Positions 6,417 to 14,012 of a stretch of DNA of 20,375 nucleotides are shown piece after piece. A program made the translations under genes and the position numbers. The DNA is taken from NCBI GenBank assembly GCA_036558645.1, contig DATBFG010000001.1:1-20375 (forward strand), given 5' to 3'. Source of the DNA: DATBFG01 sp036558645 (lineage in GTDB: Bacteria > Acidobacteriota > Terriglobia > Terriglobales > Acidobacteriaceae). Numbering within the stretch: the stretch's first letter is position 1; every line of letters begins with the position of its first letter. A model generated the notes under the pieces. That model did no database searches and was not told the DNA's origin. It saw nothing but the letters and a program-made list of their open reading frames with translations.

Positions 6417-7721
6417 TTATCTACTCGCGATCGCAGCCACATTTTTCGGAGGCAGGATCTTTTGAACCGGCATGTCAGCGGGAAACACCAGATTGAAAAA
6501 ACCAACCATCATTTCATCCCAGCTTTGCTCGCCCCAAGGCACGGCACGCTTAGGATCTGCATTATCCGGATTGTTGGGCGAGTTATCGAAATGAGCCGTG
6601 CACTCGATCTTGGTTCCCTTGGGCAGCACGATGGCTCGGTCGAAGATGTACCAGTTCTGCCAATGCCAGTTGTAATGGGGCACGCTCAGAATAGTTTGCG
6701 TTTCGCCGGTCGGATAAACCAGCTTGTAGAGAAAATCCTTGCCGCGGCCATGCATGTGGGGATGGAGACCCGAGAGCTTGACTTCGCTAGATGTTTCGAA
6801 GCTGGCGTCTACACGATAATTGGGATCGCCCGGAGGTATGAGGAAGGTGCCGTTCGTAGCGGAGAGCGTGAGTACTCGCTCCTTGGGTGGCTCTTTGGCA
6901 AACACGATACCCAGGCGCGTTCGATCGCGCGTGGGATGGCCATTGGGCGTGTAGTGGACCTGAAAGACAATATCGGATCCAGCTTTGATGAGCTTCGCTT
7001 GCCCGGGCTGTAGGATCTCTGCCGGTTGACCAGGTGCGTATCCAACGAGGAAATCGCTCGGGAGAGCGCTTGTGTCAGGCTGCTCCTGCGTTTTCTTCTG
7101 CGGTGCGATGAAGAATTGTCCCGGTGGCTCATCGCGGAACCAACTCGATTTCGGCTCGCGAACGAAAGCGATGATGTGGTGAACCACGGCGCGATCTGTC
7201 GGACGCACCTCCGCAGCTTGCACCCAGGTGTCTTTTGTAAATCCTGTTGGAACGATGATGTGCTGGTAGTCGACTACACCGGTTGCTGGAACATCGAACG
7301 GAATTGGTAATTCGTAAATCTTGTCAGGTGCGCCTACCTGCCAACCCTCCGTCCATTGCACGGGCGCAGGCAAGTCTCTGGGATCACCTTGGGGAGCCTT
7401 AGCATCAGCCCAATCGGAGATGGTCCTGATCTCGGCATCCGTCAGAACGTGGCCATTTGTGAATTTTCCATAGCGAGGGTCGGCAAACCAAGGCGGCATT
7501 TTGCGTGTCTTTACCGCTTCCTTTATTGCGGCTGCCCACGGCCGAGTGCTCTCATACGAAAGCATGGAGAACGGTCCCGCTTCGCCCGGGCGATGGCAAT
7601 TCTGACACTCACGCTGCAGGATCGGCATCACGTCTTTTGAAAACGTAGGAGGCTTGGCCGTTTGGTCCGCGAACGCTGTGGCGGCTAGCAAAAACAATAC
7701 AGCGCGTCCGGAGGGCATCAT
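6417..7721 (-). CDS. Secreted c-type cytochrome fused to a copper type II monooxygenase-like domain
   Basis: A 434-residue protein with a signal peptide (1-18). A cytochrome c module follows, with heme site C39-Q-N-C42-H43 and a likely axial methionine in RKMPPW (M75). From ~130 onward it has a two-lobed fold like peptidylglycine/dopamine monooxygenases. All six copper-ligand positions have candidates: H181-H182 (VVHHII) and H256 (FQVHYTPNG) for the first copper, and H320/H322 (LHPHMHG) plus M404 (SWDEMM) for the second. Architectures of this type are frequent in Acidobacteriota and Planctomycetes but, to my knowledge, biochemically unassigned. The fused heme could deliver electrons in place of ascorbate. 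It is the first gene of an operon with ThuA and the isomerase-like protein, and its ATG-ATG start has no clear ribosome binding site. Confidence 0.88.
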   Translation of the reverse strand: MMPSGRAVLFLLAATAFADQTAKPPTFSKDVMPILQRECQNCHRPGEAGPFSMLSYESTRPWAAAIKEAVKTRKMPPWFADPRYGKFTNGHVLTDAEIRTISDWADAKAPQGDPRDLPAPVQWTEGWQVGAPDKIYELPIPFDVPATGVVDYQHIIVPTGFTKDTWVQAAEVRPTDRAVVHHIIAFVREPKSSWFRDEPPGQFFIAPQKKTQEQPDTSALPSDFLVGYAPGQPAEILQPGQAKLIKAGSDIVFQVHYTPNGHPTRDRTRLGIVFAKEPPKERVLTLSATNGTFLIPPGDPNYRVDASFETSSEVKLSGLHPHMHGRGKDFLYKLVYPTGETQTILSVPHYNWHWQNWYIFDRAIVLPKGTKIECTAHFDNSPNNPDNADPKRAVPWGEQSWDEMMVGFFNLVFPADMPVQKILPPKNVAAIASR

Positions 7722-7824
7722 AGGGTCTTCGAAGTAGGCATTGCTCCTGGGCCCCCAATCAACTCCATCATCATCGTCGTGGCCTGATGGGACTGACGAG
7801 CAAACTCGCCACCGGGCCAGTTAC

Positions 7825-10605
7825 TCACTTGTCGTCGTTATCGTCATCATGATACTTCCTGGCGGCTTTGACGAACGCGCCAGGCATGTCGATCTTCGGC
7901 TCCCCCGGATATGGACGCGCCCAGCCCGTGGCCGAATACCAGACGACATGGTTGAGGAAATTCGAGTCAACCGCGTCGGCTTTGTCGTATTTGTTTTTCA
8001 TCACTTCAGCCGTTGCTTTGAGCCAAGCCTTCTGTAACGGGCTGTATGCTGTACCGTCTTTACGTGCCAGACCCGGGCCTTGGTCCAGCGCGATGACCGC
8101 CGGCAAATGATCGTAAGCCGTGAGGTCGGGCGTATTCTGAAACGCGTCGAACATCGGCGAGGCGACCAGGTCAAACTGGGTCAAAGGCTGCATGCCCAGA
8201 ATGTTTTCAATCGTGCGATTGATGTTTTCGGCTGTGTAGGTGGTGTGGATCACCTTGCCCTGGCCAGCAGCTTGCGGAGCTGCCGCATAGGGACTGATGA
8301 CGTACACCGGCTGGCGGTGTCCATCCACGTGATCGACACCATTCTGGCTATCATCCTCTTCAACGAAAATCGCGGACTGCGCCCATACCTTGCTGTGGCT
8401 AATGGCCTCCACGATGCGGCCGAGTGCGAGGTCATTGTCCGCTTGATAGTTGATCGGATAGGGAAAGCCTTTCTTGGTTCCAGCGGTGTGGTCGTCCGGA
8501 AGCCACAAGATCGTCAGGTTGGGAACCTGATTCGTCGCATCCTGATGTTGGAAGAGCGGTATCCAATAGTCTGCGCGATATTGGTCAGGAATCGTCAGAT
8601 TGAATGGTGGATAGTGCGGGTCCAGGATTTTGGCTGCTGATGGGACGGGAGAGCTTACGGTAACTGCACCATCCGGAACAATGCAACTTGAGACGGGCGC
8701 TTTGTGTTCCTTACACATTGCGGTGCTGTAGAAATCACTCCAGGTATAGCTGCTGCCGTCGGGTTTTGCGGCGACCTTCCCTTCGTCTGCCCATTCCCCG
8801 AACAGTTTGACCGAGAGGCCTTTCGCTTCCGCAGCGGTCCACAGGAAACCGCGCGGTGTATAGGTCAGCGGATCGTCGGCATCGCCGCCGGGATAGGAAC
8901 GGATCCAATCCGGTGACAGAATATCGTTCGAATAGAACGAGCCCGACATGACAATCCACGGGTGGCCGTCTGCGGATTGGCGGCTCGGGGCATAGACATT
9001 GTCGAGCAGCGGGAAGCGCTTGATGAAGGCATGCTGATTAGGTACTGCAGATGCGAACACGGCAAGCGACGGATCGCCATTCCCCCACGGCACGTCCCCC
9101 AGCATTTGGTCATAGGTGCGATTCTCCTTGATGATCAGGAACACGTGCTTAATGAGCGAGGGTTCACCGATATGCTTGGGCACAGCGACCGGTTTGGCGT
9201 TGTGGTCGACGAACTCCGGCCCAACCTGGACATTTGTAGTCAGGTTCCAGTGATTGTTATTGATCACCTGTTCCGTGTACTTGGCGAGCTGCTTTGCATT
9301 TGGCAACGGAATCAGGTTGACCACGCCGGTATCCTGATGCGTGTTAAAACCGGTGATCCCTACGGCGGTACCTAGTGATCCTTGCGCGCCCAAACCTTTG
9401 TCATCAGCGACCACGAGCTGTTTGCGAGCCGCGTCATACGAGATGGAGGTTGGGAAATAGCCGGTTGGAATATAGCCAATAACGGGATGTGCATCCCGGC
9501 CGGAAAGATTGACAACGGCGATCGCATTAGCCTGCCCCAGAGTGACAAAGGCGCGGCTGTCACCGGCGACGGCAACCCCGTTGGGCCCGGACCCGAAGGC
9601 GCCGCCTCCAATGGGCACGCTGAGATTGATGGTGCGGACGCACTGGCCGCTGTTGAGATCGATGACGGAAAGGCTGTCGCTGTACGCATTAGCAACATAA
9701 AGATTCGACCCGGAAATTGTCATCCCGGCGGGATGGAGACCGACGTTGAAGGTCTTGACGGTGGTGCCTTTCGCGAGGTCTACGACGGAAACCGTGCCGG
9801 TGGTTGCGAATGCATTCTTCCGGTCGACAACGATGGGTGTGCCATCGGAATCGTTCGTGAAATCCTCTCTGTTGGCTGGGCGACCGCCTTCATTGCTCAC
9901 ATAAGCATACTGGCCCCGAATGATGACACTATTCGGCGCATTGCCGACGGGAATCTGGGCAAGGAGCTTTGCCGGAACCGCGGTCAGGTCCAACACACCG
10001 AGGGTGTTCGCCGCGTTTAGCACGACGTAGGCGCGTTTCGCGTCCTCCGAGAGGGCGATGCCGCCAGGATTGATGGACTTGGCATTGTGATACGTGCGAC
10101 CATCCGCCGGGGGCGGCGGTAGCTTTACGCTCTGGCTGCTGCTTATACGGCCGGTCTGGGGATCTACATTCGCGATGACGACATGATCATCGTCCTGGCT
10201 GAAGAACAGCTTGGAGCCGTCGGCGGAATAGGTGATGCCAGTAAAGGAGCCGGTCTTGTCGGAGGTGAAGGTGGCGCCGTTCACAACGGTCGGGATGAAT
10301 CGCTGGAGGACCTGGCCAGTGGCGGTGTTGAATACGATGATGGGCTGTGGCGAGCCCATGAGCAGCACCACGGCGGTTGCGGTCTTGTTATTCGGATTGA
10401 GCGCTATGGCTTTGGCACGCACCGGTGAGCCAAGGTGCACAATCTGTCCGGCTGGCGTCAGCGTCTGATTGTCCGATGCGACGATCGATCCATCATCTTG
10501 AGGACCGACGGCGCGATTCGGAATATCTGCATTTTGTACAGAATGTGGAGTTGCGATGAATGCGGGGACAAGGAAACAAGCAAGCAGTGCTATGAATTTG
10601 AACAT
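7825..10605 (-). CDS. Secreted YVTN-type beta-propeller fused to a phosphoesterase (phospholipase C/acid phosphatase family)
   Basis: A 926-residue protein. Residues 1-19 are a signal peptide. Residues ~55-440 form a seven-bladed-type propeller with repeated strand patterns such as TVSVVDLAKGTTVKTFNVG, SLSVIDLNSGQCVRTINLS and NLYVANAYSD. From ~485 comes a PF04185-type phosphoesterase: KHVFLIIKENRTYDQMLGDV (487-506), then APSRQSADGHPWIVMSG, ILWLPDDHTAGT and IFVEEDDSQNGVDHVDGHRQ. These cover the metal and active-site stretches of the phospholipase C/acid phosphatase family. The C-terminus is a very acidic tail (YHDDDNDDK). The product probably hydrolyses phosphate esters outside the cell; the substrate is unknown. 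It lies 103 bp upstream of the cytochrome gene on the same strand, so co-transcription is possible but unproven. Confidence 0.9.
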   Translation of the reverse strand: MFKFIALLACFLVPAFIATPHSVQNADIPNRAVGPQDDGSIVASDNQTLTPAGQIVHLGSPVRAKAIALNPNNKTATAVVLLMGSPQPIIVFNTATGQVLQRFIPTVVNGATFTSDKTGSFTGITYSADGSKLFFSQDDDHVVIANVDPQTGRISSSQSVKLPPPPADGRTYHNAKSINPGGIALSEDAKRAYVVLNAANTLGVLDLTAVPAKLLAQIPVGNAPNSVIIRGQYAYVSNEGGRPANREDFTNDSDGTPIVVDRKNAFATTGTVSVVDLAKGTTVKTFNVGLHPAGMTISGSNLYVANAYSDSLSVIDLNSGQCVRTINLSVPIGGGAFGSGPNGVAVAGDSRAFVTLGQANAIAVVNLSGRDAHPVIGYIPTGYFPTSISYDAARKQLVVADDKGLGAQGSLGTAVGITGFNTHQDTGVVNLIPLPNAKQLAKYTEQVINNNHWNLTTNVQVGPEFVDHNAKPVAVPKHIGEPSLIKHVFLIIKENRTYDQMLGDVPWGNGDPSLAVFASAVPNQHAFIKRFPLLDNVYAPSRQSADGHPWIVMSGSFYSNDILSPDWIRSYPGGDADDPLTYTPRGFLWTAAEAKGLSVKLFGEWADEGKVAAKPDGSSYTWSDFYSTAMCKEHKAPVSSCIVPDGAVTVSSPVPSAAKILDPHYPPFNLTIPDQYRADYWIPLFQHQDATNQVPNLTILWLPDDHTAGTKKGFPYPINYQADNDLALGRIVEAISHSKVWAQSAIFVEEDDSQNGVDHVDGHRQPVYVISPYAAAPQAAGQGKVIHTTYTAENINRTIENILGMQPLTQFDLVASPMFDAFQNTPDLTAYDHLPAVIALDQGPGLARKDGTAYSPLQKAWLKATAEVMKNKYDKADAVDSNFLNHVVWYSATGWARPYPGEPKIDMPGAFVKAARKYHDDDNDDK

Positions 10606-10702
10606 GTTTTTAGGTCGAAACCAATCGTAAATGAAGAGAGCTCAAATTCTAATCATGGAACGCCGGCAGGGGATTCTGGCGCACTAAAGGGTTACTGACA
10701 AG

Positions 10703-10878
10703 TTAATTTTTAACGTGGTGCTTGTTCGACCATTCGGACACAACAACGCCATATTTCCGACAGCGGTCGACATCCGGTTTCTCGCCGAGTGATCCATCAG
10801 GAATGTGGATTCCCAGTCTCAGTTGGATGAAAGCGCCCGGGTCGGCGAGATAAATCTGGCATCGTATTTCGAAAGAGA
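10703..10878 (-). pseudogene. Possible 3' coding remnant downstream of the DJ-1/PfpI gene
   Basis: One reverse-strand frame stays open beyond the DJ-1 stop and reads like real protein for about 55 codons: QIYLADPGAFIQLRLGIHIP, DGSLGEKPDVDRCRKYGVVV, SEWSNKHHVKN, stop at 10705-10703. It has no start codon of its own after the DJ-1 gene and no ribosome binding site. It is either the leftover C-terminus of a decayed gene or a chance open frame. I cannot name the family. A competing short frame (starting MPDLSRRPGRF) stops early. Confidence 0.3.
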
Positions 10879-11427
10879 TTAACCTGCCAAGCAGGCGAAG
10901 ATCTCCCGATAGAATTCGGGATGCGATTGCCAGGTCTGGGCGGTGACGATGCGGCCATCGCGAACGGCTTGCTGGGCCACAAATGTGCCGCCGGCTTGCT
11001 CGGCTTCGAAGCGGACGTGTTCATAGCAAGTGATGCGCCTGTTTTTCGTGAGACCGGCGGCGGCAAGCACCTGGATGCCATGGCAAATGGCGAAGATCCA
11101 CTTTTGCAGCGCATCGAATTCGCGGATAAGGCCGAGCAGGCGCCGATCGTTGCGGAGGTACTCAGGGGCGCGGCCGCCCAGAATGAGAATGGCATCGTAA
11201 TCGCGCGCGTTTACCTGGTCGAACGAAATGTCGGCCTCCAGACCGTAGCCGGGCCGTTCGACGTAGGTGTCCCAGCCCGGCTCGAAGTCGTGAATGACAA
11301 GGTGGAGGCGACGAACCGAAGGAGCAGCAACGGCCACGCGCCAGCCTTCTTCACGAAACCTGTGGACGGCGTAGAGAGCTTCGTAGGATTCGCCCGCATC
11401 GCCAGTAACAATCAATATCTGTGGCAT
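10879..11427 (-). CDS. DJ-1/PfpI family protein
   Basis: A 182-residue class I amidotransferase-like protein. The nucleophile elbow is AICHGIQVLAAAGL with its cysteine followed by His, and an acidic partner lies near the N-terminus (GDAGESYEALY). The closing helix WQSHPEFYREIF is typical. Members include intracellular proteases, deglycase-like chaperones and stress proteins; which applies here cannot be told. There is no signal peptide, so it acts in the cytoplasm, unlike its neighbours. It follows the glycoside hydrolase gene on the same strand after a 70-bp gap and could be co-transcribed with it. Confidence 0.88.
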   Translation of the reverse strand: MPQILIVTGDAGESYEALYAVHRFREEGWRVAVAAPSVRRLHLVIHDFEPGWDTYVERPGYGLEADISFDQVNARDYDAILILGGRAPEYLRNDRRLLGLIREFDALQKWIFAICHGIQVLAAAGLTKNRRITCYEHVRFEAEQAGGTFVAQQAVRDGRIVTAQTWQSHPEFYREIFACLAG

Positions 11428-11497
11428 TCTTCAGCAGCCATTTTATGCAAGAGGTTTGCATAGAGCCGCAGTTCCCAGGCGCCGCGCACCATCTCAT

Positions 11498-13636
11498 CTA
11501 CTCGACAAGCCCTCGTAGTACTGTAATCGACGATTTCGGTAATGTGTAGATAGCTTGCGGGCCGCCCGGTAATGCCCGGCCGATGGGTGGACCATCCGGA
11601 TTGGCGTAACTACCGGAATCCTTGTCGTTCCAGACGTACTGCTCAGCACCAAAGGTCACGAAATGAACTGGCCCGATAAACGAGCCGGCATGCCCGGAAC
11701 TCTCGAACACAACTCGTACAGGATGAGCATGCGAGGGATCCCGATTGACGAGCATGAGTGACCAGTTTCCGTCCGGCCGATGTACTGCATATGTGGTAAC
11801 GAGTGCGTTTCCTGCGCCATCTCGAAGATCCACAGAGGAGGGAAACATCCGGTGTATACCCGAGCGGTGACTGATCCACTCGAGATTCACCATGTGGGCA
11901 GCCCAATAGAAGGCAGTGTAGCCGGTGATGTTGTAGTCGCTGTCGGCCTCGAAGTTCGACCACGAAGCTCCGCCCTGGCAGGTGCTCTGTGTTGGCTGCG
12001 GCTGGATTGGCGAATGATAATAAGCCGCGCCTCCACCTTCAAAGAACGAGCCGATACTATCTGCCAGCCAGAGACCTCCTAATATCTGGCTCATTGGCCC
12101 GGTCAGGCCGGCCGCCAGTGAGCTTTCGGTCACCATTAACGGGATGTCCTTGGGTACACCGTCGTTCCTCCACACATCAAGGATGTGCTTCATGACCTCC
12201 GGCTCACGATACAGATCGTTCCAGCTTACATGGCAGCGATCGAACGGATAGTGCTCGAATGAGACGAAGGCCAGATCGGAAAGGCGGTCATGTGATTTCA
12301 GATAAGCGATGAAACGCCCCATCCACGAAGTCCGTCCCTGCGCATCAGGCCAAACGTGAATATCTTCGTTGACGCCTTCAAACACAGGACCGCCTAACTT
12401 GAGCTTTGGATCCACCTTGTGAATCGCAGTGGCCCATTGAAGATACAACGCTCCGTAGTCTTCAGGAAGCGCATGCTTTCCATCCGGTTCCTCTCCGATC
12501 TCGATGTATGCGATGGGATAACCCCGTCTTTCAAGGTAAGTTATCTGGGCGGCTGCGTCGTCCGGCGTTCCGTAAAGCAAGGTCACTGGAATCATGGCCG
12601 GCAAATTGTTGGTCAGACCGCTGGTAAAGAATAGATCGAAACCAGTGTGCTGCCCGCGACCCGTGTTGATGACATCGGCGGCTGAGTGCCAAGGATCGAT
12701 CGAAGAGCTGCACCATGCAGGAACGTTTCGCCCGGTCGCACCTGCTGTAGCGTCGATGAAGTTGCGGCTCATATCTATACTTCCGGCCTTGAATTCCTCG
12801 ATCGCATAGCCAACACAATTGCGAATGTCGTCTGATCCGTGTTCGTCGCAGGTGTTGGACGACTCTGTCATCCAGACTCGAAGAAACCGTGTCGATACGG
12901 GAGTATCTGCGACCTTCAGAACCACGGTCCCGCCGCTCGCGTTCGTCGCCTGGCCTTTGGAGAAGGTCGTCCATTCTCCGGTTGGCCCATCGTCGAAGTC
13001 GAGCGCGTCTTTGCCCACCCAGTAGTCCACGCGATATGTTTTTGCGTACGGGCTCTTCCACGCGATGCGCACGGCGCTCACTGGCTTCTCCGATTTCATA
13101 TCCAGCACCACCCACTGCGGATGCATGGCATCGCTCTCGCCCGTGAACTTGCTGGTGAGGTACGGATTACTTTTCCAATAGCTTAAGTTGGGACCTTGCA
13201 CCGGCCGGTCACCGCTGGTGGAAAACCCTCGATGCGGAAGTGCGTATTCCAGAATGTATCGAATGGGTTCTTTGAGATTGGTGCTGCCCCTAAAGTATCC
13301 GGCCTTGTGTGATGGATCGCTCCATGTCCCGTTCTCGGTCCAGTGCCAGGCTGCCATCCGCAGCTCACTGTTGTTCCGATACGTGATCGGTCCCCAGCCG
13401 GCCGATAAAGATTCCTCGATAATGTGCGGAGTGTAGACTTTGTCAATATCGAAGTGGGAGAGCACATCGATCGAACTTCCCAAAGCCTTGTCCGGATCGA
13501 AAGAGTTAATCGCGTGACCAAGCGTGGCATCCACATGCACCGCCGCCGGATTCTCCGGCGATTGGGCTAAATCCTGTGGCTTCAGACCTAGAAATAAAGC
13601 CGGAAGTGCGAGCGTCAGCTTCGAAATGCGTCTCAT
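11498..13636 (-). CDS. Secreted glycoside hydrolase-like protein with discoidin-type domain
   Basis: A 712-residue protein with an N-terminal signal peptide (RRISKLTLALPALFLGL). Residues ~170-285 resemble an F5/8 type C (discoidin) carbohydrate-binding fold: HPQWVVLDM, AVRIAWKSPYAKTYRVDYWV, TRFLRVWMTES. The following (beta/alpha)8 part looks like glycosidase clan A (GH39/GH44/GH51-like). YIEIGEEPDG holds the probable acid/base E383, FVSFEHYPFD marks a late barrel strand and LMVTESS holds the candidate nucleophile E504. The residue before E383 is Glu where clan A normally has Asn. The C-terminal beta-sandwich (WSLMLVNRDPSHAHPVRVVF) is typical. Substrate unknown. The ATG at 13636 has no nearby ribosome binding site; a terminator-like hairpin lies just upstream. 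Confidence 0.75.
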   Translation of the reverse strand: MRRISKLTLALPALFLGLKPQDLAQSPENPAAVHVDATLGHAINSFDPDKALGSSIDVLSHFDIDKVYTPHIIEESLSAGWGPITYRNNSELRMAAWHWTENGTWSDPSHKAGYFRGSTNLKEPIRYILEYALPHRGFSTSGDRPVQGPNLSYWKSNPYLTSKFTGESDAMHPQWVVLDMKSEKPVSAVRIAWKSPYAKTYRVDYWVGKDALDFDDGPTGEWTTFSKGQATNASGGTVVLKVADTPVSTRFLRVWMTESSNTCDEHGSDDIRNCVGYAIEEFKAGSIDMSRNFIDATAGATGRNVPAWCSSSIDPWHSAADVINTGRGQHTGFDLFFTSGLTNNLPAMIPVTLLYGTPDDAAAQITYLERRGYPIAYIEIGEEPDGKHALPEDYGALYLQWATAIHKVDPKLKLGGPVFEGVNEDIHVWPDAQGRTSWMGRFIAYLKSHDRLSDLAFVSFEHYPFDRCHVSWNDLYREPEVMKHILDVWRNDGVPKDIPLMVTESSLAAGLTGPMSQILGGLWLADSIGSFFEGGGAAYYHSPIQPQPTQSTCQGGASWSNFEADSDYNITGYTAFYWAAHMVNLEWISHRSGIHRMFPSSVDLRDGAGNALVTTYAVHRPDGNWSLMLVNRDPSHAHPVRVVFESSGHAGSFIGPVHFVTFGAEQYVWNDKDSGSYANPDGPPIGRALPGGPQAIYTLPKSSITVLRGLVE

Positions 13637-14012
13637 AAATTGAAAAAAGGTCTGTCCTCAGGACCTCATTGTTGTTTGAACCCGCTTTCTATGTTAGTCA
13701 AGGATGTCGAAGCGCTGCCCCGGAGGCGGAGGCGGGCGCATGGCGCACAAACAGGATCCGGCGGCGGGAAAGGTGAGAGCATCAACTAGATACTGGGCGG
13801 CCACCAAAGACAAGGACGGCCGCAACTGCCTTTTGTCTCGCTCGCGTAAAACGTTCCCTGGAGTTATGAAGTGGAAAGGCAAACAGTCGGATTCTGGACC
13901 GACCCATTTATTACGTGGGCTCTTTGCTGCCGCCCGCCCGGTTGCATCGAACTCCGTGTAGCCATCGGATATCTTCGAAGTGTGGCGGAAACGGGTCTGG
14001 AGCGTAGACTGG
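13637..14012. other. Divergent intergenic region, glycoside hydrolase / sensor kinase
   Basis: These 376 bases separate two divergent genes and must hold both promoters. Apart from the hairpin next to the glycoside hydrolase start I see no convincing -35/-10 pair. A plus-strand ORF at 13704-13961 and a minus-strand ORF at 13694-14101 cover it, but both have low-complexity Gly-, Ser- or Arg-rich sequence and no family signature, so I treat them as chance. Confidence 0.6.
13643..13666 (-). terminator. Terminator-like hairpin in the leader of the glycoside hydrolase gene
   Basis: On the reverse strand, AGGTC, a 9-base loop, and GACCT form a 5-bp stem (6 with a G·U pair). It is followed at once by a run of T residues and, a few bases later, by the ATG. 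A short stem plus T-tract right before a start codon could act as an attenuator or limit ribosome access. The stem is short, so it may be chance. Confidence 0.3.

Noticed and set aside
6413..6505. Extra N-terminal 31 codons of the ThuA frame
   Set aside because: They lie within the 3' end of the cytochrome–copper gene and precede a clean signal peptide that begins at the GTG at 6412.
7790..7815. Short inverted repeat CGAG-CAAA-CTCG after the phosphoesterase gene as a terminator
   Set aside because: The stem is only four base pairs and no T-run follows.
8080..8640. 186-codon plus-strand ORF and a 212-codon one at 9382-10020
   Set aside because: Both are antisense to the propeller–phosphoesterase. 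Their length reflects the codon bias of that gene; no domain is visible.
10921..11463. 180-codon plus-strand ORF opposite the DJ-1 gene
   Set aside because: It mirrors the DJ-1/PfpI gene, whose nucleophile motif and C-terminal helix are clear.
12531..13115. 194-codon reverse ORF inside the glycoside hydrolase
   Set aside because: It is highly Arg-rich and in a shifted frame of a well-supported long gene, so it is a shadow.
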